Shown: positions 1-10,007 of the stretch, one piece after another | Layout: each line of letters opens with the position of its first letter | Position numbering within the stretch: the stretch's first letter is position 1 | Source: Myxococcales bacterium | Lineage (GTDB): Bacteria; Myxococcota_A; Polyangia; Haliangiales; Haliangiaceae | DNA: 64,000 nucleotides | Assembly: GCA_028287135.1 (NCBI GenBank) | Contig: JAQBQE010000017.1 | Coordinates: forward strand, 41,995-105,994 | Direction of reading: 5' to 3' | The notes under the pieces: model-generated | The model's input: only the letters and a program-made list of their open reading frames with translations | The model's database searches: none | What the model was told of the DNA's origin: nothing | Program-made: the position numbers and the translations under genes

Positions 1-464
1 CCGAGCTCCACGCGTACTCCGAGGATCTGTCGAGCGCGGTCGCGATCGCGCGGCTGATCCAGGACATCCCCGCCGACTTCCAGCGCGGTCGCGTCTACAT
101 CCCGGCCGAGGACCTCCGCCACTTCGGCGTCACCGAGGCGGACATCGCGAACCGCCGCAACACGCCGGCGGTCGGTGCACTCGTTCGCTACGAGGTCGCG
201 CGGACCCGCGCCCTGTTCGAGCGCGCACGTCCTCTGGTCGACATCGTCGGCGCCGACCTCGCGGTCGAGCTCGCGCTGACGTGGCACGGCGGCATGCGGA
301 TCCTCGACAAGATCGATCGAGTGGGCGCGAACCTGTTCGCGGCCGAGCGCCCGTCGTTGACCACCGCCGACAAGGCGATGGTGCTGACCCGCGCGCTCGC
401 GTGGCGTGGCGAGACGCTGCCGCCGCGCAGCTTCCACCTGCTGTCGCGCCTGCTCGATCGCTAG
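1..464 (+). CDS. Squalene/phytoene synthase family protein, 3' part
   Basis: This is the C-terminal 153 residues of a head-to-head isoprenyl diphosphate synthase, read in frame from base 3 to a TAG at 462-464; the start lies outside the window. The second Asp-rich region is visible as LIQDIPADFQRGRVYIPAED (a DxxxD motif followed by the family's GRxYxP signature). The C-terminal part, ILDKIDRVGANLFAERPSL, resembles HpnC/HpnD-type squalene synthases. Known members condense two farnesyl or geranylgeranyl diphosphates for hopanoids, sterols or carotenoids, and the substrate cannot be told from this fragment. It converges on the hybrid kinase gene, leaving 11 bp between the two stop codons. Confidence 0.8.
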   Translation, partial: ELHAYSEDLSSAVAIARLIQDIPADFQRGRVYIPAEDLRHFGVTEADIANRRNTPAVGALVRYEVARTRALFERARPLVDIVGADLAVELALTWHGGMRILDKIDRVGANLFAAERPSLTTADKAMVLTRALAWRGETLPPRSFHLLSRLLDR

Positions 465-475
465 ATGAGCCGAGA

Positions 476-3400
476 TTAGCCGAGCACCTCGCGGACCCGT
501 CGCAGCAGGTTGTCCATCGTGATCGGCTTCTGCAGATAGGCGACCCCGGACTCGAGGATCCCGTGATGCACGATTGCATCGTCGGTGTAGCCCGACATGT
601 AGAGGACATTCAGCTGCGGACGCAGCGGGTGCAGTCGCTCCGCGAGCACGCGCCCGCTCATCCGCGGCATGACGACGTCTGTCAACAGGAGGTGGATCGT
701 CGCCGTGAACTGCTCGCAGACGAGAAACGCCTCCCCCGCGTTCTGCGCCTCGAGCACCGTGTACCCGGCCCTGCGGAGGATCGTGCGTGCCAGCACGCGC
801 ACGCCGTCGTCGTCCTCGACCAGAAGAATGGTCTCCGTGCCGCCGACGGGCGCGACGCTCGCCACCGGTAGCTGCATCGTTTCCGACGCTCCCTCCGCGC
901 GTGGCAGATAGATCTTGAACGTCGTGCCATTGCCCGGCTCGCTGTAGACCCAGATGTGTCCCTGGCTCTGATGGACGATACCGAACACCATCGCGAGGCC
1001 GAGTCCGGTGCCCTTGCCTGGACCCTTGGTCGTGAAGAACGGCTCGAAGATCTGGGCCTTGGTGGCATCGTCCATGCCGACGCCGGTGTCGCTGACCGCC
1101 AGCATCACGTAGCGCCCGGGTTTGATGTTGACGTGCCCGCTGGCATAGCACTCGTCGAGATCGATGTTCGAGGTCTCGATCGTCAGCTTTCCTCCCGTCG
1201 GCATGGCATCGCGCGCGTTGACGACGAGGTTCATGATCACCTGCTCGATCTGACTCGCGTCCGCGAACACCCGGCGGATCGTGTTCGTCGTGAGAAGCGA
1301 GAGCTCGATGTCCTCGCCAAGGAGGCGGCGCAACATCGTCTCCAGGCTCAGCACGGTGTGGTTGAGATCGAGCACGGTCGGCTGGAGGATCTGCTGGCGG
1401 CTGAACGCCAGGAGCTGACGGGTCACGCTGACCGCGCGCAGTCCCGCCATGTTGATCTCCTCGAGATCGTTGCGCAGCGGATCACCGGGCTTGAGCTCCT
1501 CGAGGTTCATCTGGCTGTAGCTGAGGATCACCGACATGATGTTGTTGAAGTCGTGAGCGACCCCGCCGGCGAGCCTACCGACCGCCTCCATCTTCTGCGC
1601 CTGCTGGAGCTGCTGCTGGAGCCGGCGCTTCTCGGTGACGTCCTCGGCGTGGAGCAGGACCATGTCGGGCGGCGCCGACGAGAACGTCACGTGCAGACGA
1701 CGTGACTCCCCCGTCGTCTTCATCTTGTGATCCATTTCGCTCTGCAGCACGTCGCCGCTGTCGAGGCACCGCTGCATGTCATCGATCAAGCCCGGCGACT
1801 CCGAGAAGAAGTCGCTCGCGGTGACGCCGAGATAGCTACCGATCCGTCCGTGCGTCATCCGGACCGCCGCCTCGTTGAAATCGGCGAGCACGAACTGTCG
1901 AATCCCCGCGAGGGCGCCCCGCCGCCACACGAACGTCGGAACCGGCACGCCGTGGAACTGGGCGCGGATTCGCTGCTCGGCAAGCGTCTCATCGGTCACG
2001 TCCACGCCATGAAGGAACACGCCGGTCCGTGCTCCATCGGCCTCGACAAGCGCCTGGTACATCAAGCTGAGGTAGCGCTGCTCGAGGTTGCCGGATCGCA
2101 GGACCTGCGCTGGCATTCGCTTGCCGACGAATGGCTCACCGGTGCGGTAGACGCGTTCAATTGCCTCGTGGAAGCCCTGGCCGCGAACCTCGGGGACCGC
2201 ATCGATCGCGCGCTTGCCGATCACGTCCCGTTGGCCCACCGTCTCGTAGAATGCCTCGTTGGCGAACTCGATGACGTGGTCGTCTCCGCGCATCACGGCG
2301 ATGAACGCAGGCGCCTTCTCGAGGAGCGTCCCCAGCCGGCGGCGCTCGAACTCGAGCGACGCGATCAGCTGCTCGCGTTCGCGCGCCGACTCGTGACGCT
2401 CCGTGACGTCGAGGATCACGACCACGCCACCGACGACCGTGCCGTGCTCGTCGCGGACCGGTGCGGTCGAGTTCAGGATGTGACCTCGCGTGCCGTCGAA
2501 CCGCACGACCTCGACAGCCTCGGCGACGATGGTCTCACCGGTCCGGAGCGTGCGTGCCAGCGCCCACTGGTCGGGCTCGACCGGTGCGCCGTTGGCTGGC
2601 CAGAAGCCTCGGTACTGGCCGTACTCGGACGGAGTCCGGGACATCGGTACGCGTCCTCCCCAGATCCGATCGGCAGCCGGGTTGCTCTGGACCAAGCGAC
2701 CCTTCTCATCCGCGATCCACACGCCGACCGGCAGCGCCGCGAGCGTGGTCTCGAGTCTGCGCCGTTCGAGATCGGCCTCGTGCGCAGACTTCGCGATCTG
2801 GTGCTCGGCCTCGGCGTGCTGCGTGATCTCGCGCGCGATCCCGAGCATCGCCGGTTGACCGTCATGGATGAACGGGATCGAGCTGACCTCGACCCGGACC
2901 TCGCGGCCATCGCTGCGGACGAGCGCTTGTTCCACGTGCTCGATCGGAGTCCGATCCACGAGGACGGTCCTCAGCCGCTCGGCCATCTGCTGCTCGGTGC
3001 CCGGTGCTGCGAACTCGAGGAGGGAGCGTCCGATCAGCTCCTTCGGATCCGCAATGTCGAGGACGCGTGCGCTGGCGGCGTTCGCGAACGCGATCTTGTG
3101 ATCGACGTGCACGATGATCGGCGCGGGCGAGTACTCGATGAGCTGGCGACAGCGGAGCTCGCTCTCGCGGAGCTCGGCGGCGGCGGCCCGCTGCGCGGTG
3201 ACATCGCGAAAATTGGCGACGAACGCGCCGACGGCCGGATTGGCGAGCAAGTGGGTCCCGGTCGCCTCGATCCAGTGCAGGGAACCGTCCGGCCACCGCA
3301 CGCGGAACTCGCTCGACGCGTGCATCGACGGATCGTCCGCGAGACGCTGCATCGCTGCATGCACTGCGGGGATGTCCTCGTCGAAGACCCACGACATCCC

Positions 3401-3565
3401 GATCGTTCCGATGAAGTCCTCGGCCGGCCGGCCGAGCACGTGCTTCGCGGACGGGCTCATGTAGAGGGTGACCCCGTGGGCCGAGAACAGCGAGATCGCC
3501 TCCTGGCTGTGCCCGAGCAGCGCCTGCAGCCACACGCCGTCGAGCGGACCGATGCCGCCGATCAC
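476..3565 (-). CDS. Hybrid histidine kinase with about five PAS domains and a receiver
   Basis: The product is about 1029 residues. The N-terminal two thirds hold successive PAS-like sensor units; clear PAS openings include [48 protein letters not shown] and [13 protein letters not shown] HisKA H-box (GGVAHDFNN, His near residue 671) follows, then an ATPase domain with an N-box ([10 protein letters not shown]), G1 (DTGVGMD), FEPFFTTK and G2 (GTGLGLA). A C-terminal receiver has its phospho-acceptor in [13 protein letters not shown]. No membrane helix is seen, so it is probably cytosolic. The start chosen is the GTG at 3565, which overlaps the stop of the upstream PAS gene (GTGA); a longer in-frame extension runs antisense-like through that gene and looks non-coding. 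It is the last gene of the sensory cluster. Confidence 0.9.
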   Translation of the reverse strand: MIGGIGPLDGVWLQALLGHSQEAISLFSAHGVTLYMSPSAKHVLGRPAEDFIGTIGMSWVFDEDIPAVHAAMQRLADDPSMHASSEFRVRWPDGSLHWIEATGTHLLANPAVGAFVANFRDVTAQRAAAAELRESELRCRQLIEYSPAPIIVHVDHKIAFANAASARVLDIADPKELIGRSLLEFAAPGTEQQMAERLRTVLVDRTPIEHVEQALVRSDGREVRVEVSSIPFIHDGQPAMLGIAREITQHAEAEHQIAKSAHEADLERRRLETTLAALPVGVWIADEKGRLVQSNPAADRIWGGRVPMSRTPSEYGQYRGFWPANGAPVEPDQWALARTLRTGETIVAEAVEVVRFDGTRGHILNSTAPVRDEHGTVVGGVVVILDVTERHESAREREQLIASLEFERRRLGTLLEKAPAFIAVMRGDDHVIEFANEAFYETVGQRDVIGKRAIDAVPEVRGQGFHEAIERVYRTGEPFVGKRMPAQVLRSGNLEQRYLSLMYQALVEADGARTGVFLHGVDVTDETLAEQRIRAQFHGVPVPTFVWRRGALAGIRQFVLADFNEAAVRMTHGRIGSYLGVTASDFFSESPGLIDDMQRCLDSGDVLQSEMDHKMKTTGESRRLHVTFSSAPPDMVLLHAEDVTEKRRLQQQLQQAQKMEAVGRLAGGVAHDFNNIMSVILSYSQMNLEELKPGDPLRNDLEEINMAGLRAVSVTRQLLAFSRQQILQPTVLDLNHTVLSLETMLRRLLGEDIELSLLTTNTIRRVFADASQIEQVIMNLVVNARDAMPTGGKLTIETSNIDLDECYASGHVNIKPGRYVMLAVSDTGVGMDDATKAQIFEPFFTTKGPGKGTGLGLAMVFGIVHQSQGHIWVYSEPGNGTTFKIYLPRAEGASETMQLPVASVAPVGGTETILLVEDDDGVRVLARTILRRAGYTVLEAQNAGEAFLVCEQFTATIHLLLTDVVMPRMSGRVLAERLHPLRPQLNVLYMSGYTDDAIVHHGILESGVAYLQKPITMDNLLRRVREVLG

Positions 3566-3942
3566 GACGCCGGCTCCGCCAGGACCGGCGCGGGTGTGGG
3601 TATCTGATCCGATAGCTCGCGAACCATGACCGCGTAGCCCTGGAGAGGGCCGCAGAGATCGACGACCGGGCGCGCAGTCACCTGCGCCCAGAAGCGTGAG
3701 CCATCGCGCCGCACCCACCACTCGGTCACCTCGTAGCGATCCTCGCCCGTCGCGAGCACCTCCTGGATCTCCGCGAGATGCCGTTCGGTCAGCGGCTGCC
3801 CGATCGCCTCGCTCGCGGAGTATCCGAGCAAGCGCTCGGCTTCGGGCGTCCAGGTCTGGACCGTGCCCGAGGTGTCGATCATCAGGATCGCATCGCCGAC
3901 GTGCTCGAGCTCGGACGCCAACGTGGGCTGCGATTCACTCAT
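3562..3942 (-). CDS. Single PAS domain protein
   Basis: This 126-residue protein is essentially one PAS domain: [15 protein letters not shown] opens it, [19 protein letters not shown] is the core, and [16 protein letters not shown] is the typical PAC-like end. No kinase, HTH or membrane segment follows. The start is the ATG at 3942, which has GGGGAG about 4 bases upstream; an upstream in-frame GTG at 3990 would lie inside the preceding gene. It overlaps the receiver gene by 8 bp and the hybrid kinase by 4 bp, so translation of all three is probably coupled. It may act as a sensory partner to the neighbouring kinase; this is inferred from position only. Confidence 0.8.
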   Translation of the reverse strand: MSESQPTLASELEHVGDAILMIDTSGTVQTWTPEAERLLGYSASEAIGQPLTERHLAEIQEVLATGEDRYEVTEWWVRRDGSRFWAQVTARPVVDLCGPLQGYAVMVRELSDQIPTPAPVLAEPAS

Positions 3943-4336
3943 GACTCTCCCCTTTGCGCGGCGATGCCGCCATGGACCTCGCCAGGACATCCCCGACGCT
4001 CTGAAACACCTCCTGCTTCGACAGCAGCGCGACGGCGCCGAGGCGATTCGCCGCTTCGATGTACGTGGGCTCGGGAAACGCCGTCATCAGGGCGATCGCC
4101 GCGCGCGGCAGCAGCCCGCGCAGAGCACTGAACGCCTGGATCCCGTTGCCATCGGGGAGATGAATGTCGAGCAACACGACATCCCAGTCGACCTCGGCAG
4201 CGCACGCGATCGCGGACCGCACATCTGCGGCCTTGCCGATCCGCGCATCAGCACGGTGGGCGAGGATGACCTCTTCGAGTCGATCGCGGATCAGCGCGTA
4301 GTCGTCGATGATCAAGACCCGAGGCCCCACACTCAC
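3935..4336 (-). CDS. Receiver-only response regulator (CheY-like)
   Basis: This 133-residue protein is a stand-alone receiver. The acidic pocket (VLIIDDYALIRDR), the phospho-acceptor strand (DVVLLDIHLPDGNG), the Thr switch (ALMTAFPEP) and a Lys (LLSKQEV) are all present. There is no DNA-binding output domain, so it probably works by protein contact or in a phosphorelay with the adjacent kinases. Translation starts at a GTG (4336) with no strong ribosome site. It follows the NarL-type regulator gene after a 77-bp gap that contains the palindrome at 4394-4411, so it may have its own promoter or an attenuated read-through. Confidence 0.85.
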   Translation of the reverse strand: MSVGPRVLIIDDYALIRDRLEEVILAHRADARIGKAADVRSAIACAAEVDWDVVLLDIHLPDGNGIQAFSALRGLLPRAAIALMTAFPEPTYIEAANRLGAVALLSKQEVFQSVGDVLARSMAASPRKGESHE

Positions 4337-4393
4337 GCCGTCACTGTGGCGCGAGCGCTCACCTCACGCTGTCAGGCCCGACTACGATTCGAG

Positions 4394-4411
4394 TGTAGGG
4401 ATTGCCCTACA
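4394..4411. promoter_or_regulatory. Palindrome TGTAGGG-N4-CCCTACA
   Basis: A perfect 7-bp inverted repeat with a 4-base centre lies in the gap between the NarL-type regulator gene and the receiver gene, 58 bp before the receiver start. The same GTAGGG-N4-CCCTAC core occurs again at 11094-11111 upstream of the fimbrial genes. It could be a regulator binding site or a weak hairpin terminator; there is no T-run, which favours a binding site. Confidence 0.5.
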
Positions 4412-4413
4412 GC

Positions 4414-5043
4414 TCAATCCACGAGACCGGCCTCGATCGCGTAGCGCACGAGCTCGGCATTCGAGCTCATGTCCAGCTTGTCGAGGAGCCGCGCCCGGTA
4501 CGTGCTGATCGTCTTGTCACTGAGCGAGAGCTCCGCCGCGATCTGCTTCACGGGCTTACCCGCGGCGAGCATCTTGAGGACCTGGAATTCGCGATCCGAG
4601 AGCATCTCGTGAGCGGGGCGCCCCTGCGCCTTGCGCACGTCTCGCGCGAGATGCTCGGCGAGCGACGCGGTGATATACGTGCCGCCCGCGAGGGCCTTGC
4701 GCGTCGCTGTGATCAGCTCGTCGCTCGCGCTGTCCTTGGTCAGATAACCCACCGCGCCGGCCCGCAGGGCGCGGATCGCGTACTGCTCCTCGGCGTGTGC
4801 GCTGAGCACGAGCACCGGCATCTCGGGATGCGCGGCATGGATCTGCGGGAGCGCATCCATCCCGCCCCGCCCTGGCATGGCGATGTCGAGGATCACGAGC
4901 TGAAACGCGGATGCGTGAATGTGGCGGAGAGCCTCCTCCGCGTTCGTGGCCTCGACGATCGAGGAGCTCGGGAACTCCTCGGTGAGCAGATCGCGTAGCC
5001 CGCGCCGCACGATCATGTGATCGTCCACGATGAGGATGTTCAC
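4414..5043 (-). CDS. NarL/FixJ family response regulator
   Basis: The product is 209 residues: an N-terminal receiver (NILIVDDHMIVRRGLRDLL, phospho-acceptor in VILDIAMPGRGG, Lys in YLTKDSAS) and a C-terminal LuxR-type helix-turn-helix (LSDREFQVLKMLAAG, then KTISTYRARLLDKLDM). Family members are transcription factors activated by a HisKA_3 kinase. The GTG at 5043 was chosen because it forms a GTGA overlap with the kinase stop and has GTGGGG just upstream; a GTG at 5052 is an alternative. The kinase immediately upstream is its obvious partner. The palindrome at 4394-4411 just downstream is a candidate target. Confidence 0.92.
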   Translation of the reverse strand: MNILIVDDHMIVRRGLRDLLTEEFPSSSIVEATNAEEALRHIHASAFQLVILDIAMPGRGGMDALPQIHAAHPEMPVLVLSAHAEEQYAIRALRAGAVGYLTKDSASDELITATRKALAGGTYITASLAEHLARDVRKAQGRPAHEMLSDREFQVLKMLAAGKPVKQIAAELSLSDKTISTYRARLLDKLDMSSNAELVRYAIEAGLVD

Positions 5044-6653
5044 GGGCCCCACGCCGGGGAGACCGGGATTCGCACGATCGCTTGGGTCCCGCGCTGATCA
5101 GCAGGCCGGAGCGTGAACGATCCACCGAACGCCAGCGCGCGCTCGCGGATCCCAACGAGTCCGAGCGAGCCTGAAGCGCTCATCGCGGTCGCAGGCAGAC
5201 CGATCCCGTCGTCCCGTACACCGAGCTCCAGAGCATCGCACGTCGGCGTCAAGGTCAGCTGGATCCTGGTCGCTTCGGCGTGGCGAACCACGTTGGTGAA
5301 CAGCTCCTGGGTGATCCGGAACAGTGCGGTGGCCAGATCGCGGTCCATGGTGAGCTGAGGCGGCGTCTTGATCGTGACCGCGAGCCCGGCGCGACTGCCG
5401 AAGTCTCGCGCATACCACTCGAGCGCGGCGATCAACCCGAGATCGTCGAGCACGCCCGGGCGGAGATCCGTCGCGATCCGGCGCACGGTACCGATCAAGT
5501 TCTCGATCCCGCGCATCATGCAATGCAGGCGGTCGCGCGTGGGCTCCATGTCGGTCACGGGCTGATCGAGCCGGCGCACCAGCCACGATGCGTCCATCTT
5601 GAGGCCCGTGAGCTCCTGCCCGAGCACATCGTGAATCTCGCGCGCGAGCTTTGCGCCGTTCTCCTCGCGCAGGCCGATGAGCCTGCCGGCGAGTGCACGC
5701 AGCTGGCTCTCGGAGTCCGCAAGCCTCTCGCGGTGCGCCTCGAGTTGCGCGGTGCGCTCGAGGACGCGCGTCTCGAGCTCGCTGTTGAGTCTCTCGAGCT
5801 CGCGCTCCGCTCGCTTGCGGTCGGTGATATCGAGGACGAAGCAGACCGCACGCATGCGGTCCCGGTCCGTGACCGCTGCACCGACGATCACCGAGATCCG
5901 CGATCCGTCTGCGCGCAGGAACTCCTTCTCGTACGCTTGGGCGGCGCCCGTGGTGAGGAGCTGCTGCACCGCAAGCTGATCCGCGGCCTCCCACTCGGGT
6001 GGGGTCCGGGTGTCCCACCGGATCCGACGCGCGACGAGATCCTCGCGCGTGGCCTGGAACATCTCGAGGAACGCGTCGTTGCTGTCGACGATGATGCCGT
6101 CCGCGCCCGAGGTGACGATGCCGATCACGCCCGCTTGCTCGAGGTGCGCGAGCTTGGTCTGGGTCGCGCGCAGCAGCTCCTCGACATGCGCCAGGGCCTT
6201 CTCCTGACCTTCCCGCAGCGCTGCACGATCGCGACTGTTGACGATGTAGCGCCCGAACACGCGTCCGATCGTCGCGAGCGTCTCTAGGCCTTCGGGTGTC
6301 AGTGCCGATGCGGCCGACTGCCGAAGCTCGTACACCCCGATCGCGTGCCCGCCGAACTGGATCGGGATCCAGATGCCGTCCTCATCCGCGAGGGGCTGGC
6401 CGCTCGTCCACACATCGGTGGCGCGCGTCGCGCCCTCGATCGGAACCACATAGCTCTCCGCGTACCAGGTGGCGCGGACAACGAGCCGGTCGCCCTCCGT
6501 CATCCAGAGCCCACACGCCACACAGGCGAGCTCATTGCCGAGCACCGGCAGGAGATCTGCGGCGATGGTGTCGCCGGGGGGCGCGGCGACCAGCATCGTC
6601 AGCGCCTGACCCTGAAGCCGAACCAGCGCCTCGCTCGAAACCACCCCGTTCAT
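5040..6653 (-). CDS. NarX-like sensor histidine kinase (GAF-like, PAS, HisKA_3)
   Basis: This 537-residue kinase has an N-terminal GAF-like sensor (about residues 5-150), a short coiled coil, a PAS domain (GIVTSGADGIIVDSNDAF onward), a second coiled coil, a HisKA_3 dimerisation segment with AREIHDVLGQELTG (His near residue 341) and a HATPase domain (LGVRDDGIGLP). It ends in GLVGIRERALAFGG, typical of NarX/DegS-type kinases that pair with NarL/FixJ regulators. No transmembrane helix is visible, so it probably senses a cytoplasmic cue. It is the first gene of the sensory cluster and overlaps its regulator by 4 bp. Confidence 0.9.
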   Translation of the reverse strand: MNGVVSSEALVRLQGQALTMLVAAPPGDTIAADLLPVLGNELACVACGLWMTEGDRLVVRATWYAESYVVPIEGATRATDVWTSGQPLADEDGIWIPIQFGGHAIGVYELRQSAASALTPEGLETLATIGRVFGRYIVNSRDRAALREGQEKALAHVEELLRATQTKLAHLEQAGVIGIVTSGADGIIVDSNDAFLEMFQATREDLVARRIRWDTRTPPEWEAADQLAVQQLLTTGAAQAYEKEFLRADGSRISVIVGAAVTDRDRMRAVCFVLDITDRKRAERELERLNSELETRVLERTAQLEAHRERLADSESQLRALAGRLIGLREENGAKLAREIHDVLGQELTGLKMDASWLVRRLDQPVTDMEPTRDRLHCMMRGIENLIGTVRRIATDLRPGVLDDLGLIAALEWYARDFGSRAGLAVTIKTPPQLTMDRDLATALFRITQELFTNVVRHAEATRIQLTLTPTCDALELGVRDDGIGLPATAMSASGSLGLVGIRERALAFGGSFTLRPADQRGTQAIVRIPVSPAWGP

Positions 6654-6744
6654 TCGCTACCCGTCATCGACCGCACCGGCGGATTCTGTAGGTGGTCCCG
6701 CCGCATCGTCAAGGTGGGCGAGCACAGCCCTCCGCCGTGCCAGC

Positions 6745-9249
6745 TCACGGGTCCGACGCGGACGCTGCTTCACGCACGGTGATCGTCCCGGCTGAGAACA
6801 CCCCCGAGAACCCCGCTGGGATCACGACCTCGGCCGACCGGCGTCCGGCGCCCGACAACCGGATCGCGTAGCGGCCCGGCGTGAGCCCCATCACGCTGAA
6901 CCGCCCAGCGCGATTGGTCATCAGCGGGATCGCCGGTCGATCGTGGTGATCGAGCGCGTTCACCTCTCCCACCGCGAATGCCAGCGCCTGGCTGTCCGGA
7001 TCGACAAGCGTCCCGCGCAGGAACACCGTGCCCTCCTCCCCGACCCGGATCAAGGTGCCGCTCCGGTACGTGGGCAGGACGACATGGAGCTCCGGCCCGA
7101 GAGAGGCGCCGAGCGGCAACATCGGTGCGGCCACGGTGATCCTGCCCACCCGGTACGGTTCGAGGTTGGGCACGACCGCGAGACCGAACGAGTCCGTCTC
7201 CGCCGCATGTCCGCCGAGCACCGGGTTGACCTGGATCGAAACTCCGTCGAGCACACGGTGACGCTCGATGATCGCAAAGCTCCCCGCGATCGGGCGGGAC
7301 CATGCAGCGCGCCCGCCCGCGAACGCCAGCGCCGTGGACGCCTCGACCGAGGCGGTCGGAGCGACGCCTCCGTGGTCCCGGCCGACGGCCGTCCCGAGGG
7401 ACACCGACGATGTGAATCGATCGCCGGTGTAGCCGACCGTACCGGCCGCATCGACGTCACGCGCGCTCTGCTTCAAGGTGATCGAGGAGACGAATCTTCC
7501 GGGCGGGGGACCACCGCTCGTCGTGTACGTGATCTCGTTGGCGATGCCGGTCGCGGTGCTCGCGCGCGACAGCGCGTGCACGGATCCCTGGCGCTCGGGA
7601 AGCGCCCATTGAGCGCTCACGAAGATCCGGGCCTCGGGGGAGGCGATGCCGTCGTTGCGCGCGGCCACCAGCGCGTTGAGGCCGAGCCGTCCGAACGAGT
7701 GGGACAGGCCGAGTGACAGCTCCTGGGCATCGGGCCACGCGCGGCCGACCTGGTAGCGCGCGGTCAACCGTGCGATCAGCCGCTCGCTCAGGCCACGGAT
7801 CGTCGAGACCGAGACGTCGTTGCTGTACCGATTCGCAGCGACGCTCGTGATGTCGTGAAAGCGTGATGACGTATGGCGGCCCACGATCGCGATCGTGCTC
7901 GTCGTACCACGGGCGCCACGCGTGTAGTCGTATCGCAAGCTCTCCGCGTGACCGCAGCCGTCCTCGAGGTCACAGCTCGCAGACGCGTCGAGCGCCAGGT
8001 TGCCGAGCGTCGTCGCCATCGCGAGCTCGCCGCCGGCTCGATGGCGCTGCAGCGAGGAGTCCAGCGACGCCCCGACCGTCATCCTCGACGTCACGCCCCA
8101 GCGGCGACGTCCCGACAAGATCGGCCGGGAGAAGTCATAGCTGCGCAAGCCAGCATCGTCCACGAGCGGGAAGCCCGCGGTGAGCGAGAATTGCACGACG
8201 CCCGGTGCGAGCAGCTCGTTGGGGCTCGCGAGGGAGAATGACACCCGGCGTTCGAGCCCTGCCTGATCCCGGATCACGAGCTCGACCTCGTTGACGCCCG
8301 CGGCGAGCGGGAGATCGCGCAGGTCGTGTCGTCCCGCAGGAAGCGCCAGCGTCTGGACCGGAGCACCGTTGACGACCACCGTGACGGTGGAAGGTGTTTC
8401 GAGCACGAACTCGAACGCCCCCACGGGCTGCACGACGCGGTACGGCTGCATCGCGAAGTTACGAATCACACCGACTCCGATCACCGGAAAGCTCGGCTGG
8501 AGTCCTGCGAACGGAACGGCGAAGTCACCCGCGACGTAGCGCAGTGCGTGCGCAGGTACGTCGCGCGAGACCAGGACATCTCCGCGATGAACGCCGACCG
8601 GAGCCATGCCGAAGCTCGACTGATGGACGACATCAGCCCGTCCCTGGAGAACCCAGCCTTCGACGTTGAGCGCCGAATCCAGGGCCACGTGGACCGGTGC
8701 CGATGCGGCCGCACGCGCGGTGACGTTCACGTATCCGCTCACGTCGCTCGGGCGCACCGCGCCGACTGCATCGGGTGGGCTTCGACGGCCGAGATCGTGC
8801 GACGCTCGCTTCGTCAGCGACGGCGGAATGGTGATCTGCAACTCGAGCTTCCGCACGTCATAGACGACCTCGAGCCCGACGGTGCGCAGCACGTCGACGG
8901 AGACTCGCTGCGTGCGGAGAACGGCTGCGAGGCGTCGCGCAGCGTCGGAGCCAAGCTTCGGGCTGACCGCCGCGAGGATCGGAGCCGACGGTACGATCGG
9001 GGACGCGTCCGGACGCGCGAGCTCGATCACGATCGGCGCGACGACGAACCCATCGACGACGAGCATGACCGGCGCATGCTGCGATCCGCGATGGGTCTTG
9101 AAGACACGCTCGAACACCTCGGCATCCGTGGCGCTCGCGCCGGCACCGGCCGGCGTCGGCTGTGCGGAGGCGCGAGCAGCGATCAGGATCAGGATCAGGA
9201 TCAGGACGAGGAGGGTCGAGCGTGGCCGCGCTACGGCTCGACCGAGCAT
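6745..9249 (-). CDS. Outer-membrane usher of a chaperone-usher fimbrial system
   Basis: The 834-residue product has a signal peptide (LLVLILILILIAARASA) and an usher core. Visible marks are FEFVLETPSTVTVVVNG and LPAGRHDLRDLPLAAGVNEV, the plug-region pattern of the PapC/FimD family, followed by many beta-strand pairs and a C-terminal carboxypeptidase-regulatory-like fold (GRFSVMGLTPGRYAIRLSG). Ushers form the outer-membrane pore through which chaperone-bound subunits are assembled. The start is the ATG at 9249; the longer frame upstream runs out of frame through the chaperone gene. It overlaps the chaperone gene by 19 bp and is the last gene of the four-gene operon. Confidence 0.85.
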   Translation of the reverse strand: MLGRAVARPRSTLLVLILILILIAARASAQPTPAGAGASATDAEVFERVFKTHRGSQHAPVMLVVDGFVVAPIVIELARPDASPIVPSAPILAAVSPKLGSDAARRLAAVLRTQRVSVDVLRTVGLEVVYDVRKLELQITIPPSLTKRASHDLGRRSPPDAVGAVRPSDVSGYVNVTARAAASAPVHVALDSALNVEGWVLQGRADVVHQSSFGMAPVGVHRGDVLVSRDVPAHALRYVAGDFAVPFAGLQPSFPVIGVGVIRNFAMQPYRVVQPVGAFEFVLETPSTVTVVVNGAPVQTLALPAGRHDLRDLPLAAGVNEVELVIRDQAGLERRVSFSLASPNELLAPGVVQFSLTAGFPLVDDAGLRSYDFSRPILSGRRRWGVTSRMTVGASLDSSLQRHRAGGELAMATTLGNLALDASASCDLEDGCGHAESLRYDYTRGARGTTSTIAIVGRHTSSRFHDITSVAANRYSNDVSVSTIRGLSERLIARLTARYQVGRAWPDAQELSLGLSHSFGRLGLNALVAARNDGIASPEARIFVSAQWALPERQGSVHALSRASTATGIANEITYTTSGGPPPGRFVSSITLKQSARDVDAAGTVGYTGDRFTSSVSLGTAVGRDHGGVAPTASVEASTALAFAGGRAAWSRPIAGSFAIIERHRVLDGVSIQVNPVLGGHAAETDSFGLAVVPNLEPYRVGRITVAAPMLPLGASLGPELHVVLPTYRSGTLIRVGEEGTVFLRGTLVDPDSQALAFAVGEVNALDHHDRPAIPLMTNRAGRFSVMGLTPGRYAIRLSGAGRRSAEVVIPAGFSGVFSAGTITVREAASASDP
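9181..9204. repeat. Hexanucleotide tandem repeat in the usher signal peptide
   Basis: Four perfect copies of GATCAG lie in the usher gene and encode the alternating Leu-Ile run of its signal peptide. Gain or loss of a unit would keep the frame and change the hydrophobic core by two residues. Confidence 0.8.
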
Positions 9250-9995
9250 CGGCCACTCACCTTCACGGGGCCGACCTCCAGGTCGGAAGGCCATGCGACC
9301 AGGTAGCGGCGCTTGTCGCCTGCGAGAATGCGTGTGTGGTGGAGCGGCGCGAGGCTCGCTGCAGGCACCACCTCCTCCGGCCCGCCATGGGCGGGCGCGA
9401 TGCGCACGCTGCAGCTCGTCACCAGCCCCATCGCAGTGCCCGAATTGGCGAGCGTGAGCGAGAGGAGGGCGTGGCGATCCTTGTCCATCACGAGCACCGC
9501 ACCCGACGGAGACACCTTCGGCGTGGCCTTCGGGGGCCGGATGAACACCGTGCCGCGGTAGTTGAGGAGCACGCGCACCTGGCCGACCGGTTGCACATCG
9601 GGTGCAGCCGTCGGGTCGAGCGCCTCGATCGGAACCTGCGTGACGATGATCCGGAAGGTCAGCTCGCGCGTGGGAGTGGCCGTGCCGAGCCACGTCACGC
9701 GCACGGTCTGCCGCGCGCCTGCCGCGAGCACGAGCTGAGACGGGTACGCGAGGAAGTTATCGTCCGCATCGTGGTTGCTCTCGGCGTACGCCTCGTCTCG
9801 TTCGAGCGTCGCGAACGAGATCGTCAGGGCCACGCGCTCCGGTCCTGGATTGACGACCTCGAACGACTGCGTGGCTTGCGAGCCGGACGGCGCGAACACG
9901 CGCGAGATCGGCTCGAGCTGATACGCCGCGCTCGCGGTCTCGCCCACGAGCTGGACGATCACCGCCACTGCGATCACAAACAACGCTGCCTTCAT
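9231..9995 (-). CDS. PapD-like periplasmic fimbrial chaperone
   Basis: This 254-residue protein has a signal peptide (MKAALFVIAVAVIVQLVGE) and a two-domain immunoglobulin-like chaperone fold. Recognisable points are QSFEVVNPGPERVALTI (first strand), PSQLVLAAGARQTVRVTW (the P..L.L..G..Q.VRV pattern of the family) and VRVLLNYRGTVFIRPP. Such chaperones donate a strand to fimbrial subunits in the periplasm and deliver them to the usher. It sits between the second subunit gene (12 bp upstream) and the usher, and overlaps the usher by 19 bp. Its start ATG at 9995 gives a good signal sequence. Confidence 0.85.
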   Translation of the reverse strand: MKAALFVIAVAVIVQLVGETASAAYQLEPISRVFAPSGSQATQSFEVVNPGPERVALTISFATLERDEAYAESNHDADDNFLAYPSQLVLAAGARQTVRVTWLGTATPTRELTFRIIVTQVPIEALDPTAAPDVQPVGQVRVLLNYRGTVFIRPPKATPKVSPSGAVLVMDKDRHALLSLTLANSGTAMGLVTSCSVRIAPAHGGPEEVVPAASLAPLHHTRILAGDKRRYLVAWPSDLEVGPVKVSGRCSVEP

Positions 9996-10007
9996 GGAAG
10001 TCCTTGG

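Noticed and set aside
1727..3607. A 626-residue forward open frame
   Set aside because: It is antisense to the multi-PAS hybrid kinase and shows no domain.
9250..9693. A 148-residue N-terminal extension of the usher
   Set aside because: The extension lies out of frame over the chaperone gene. A proper signal peptide begins at the ATG at 9249.
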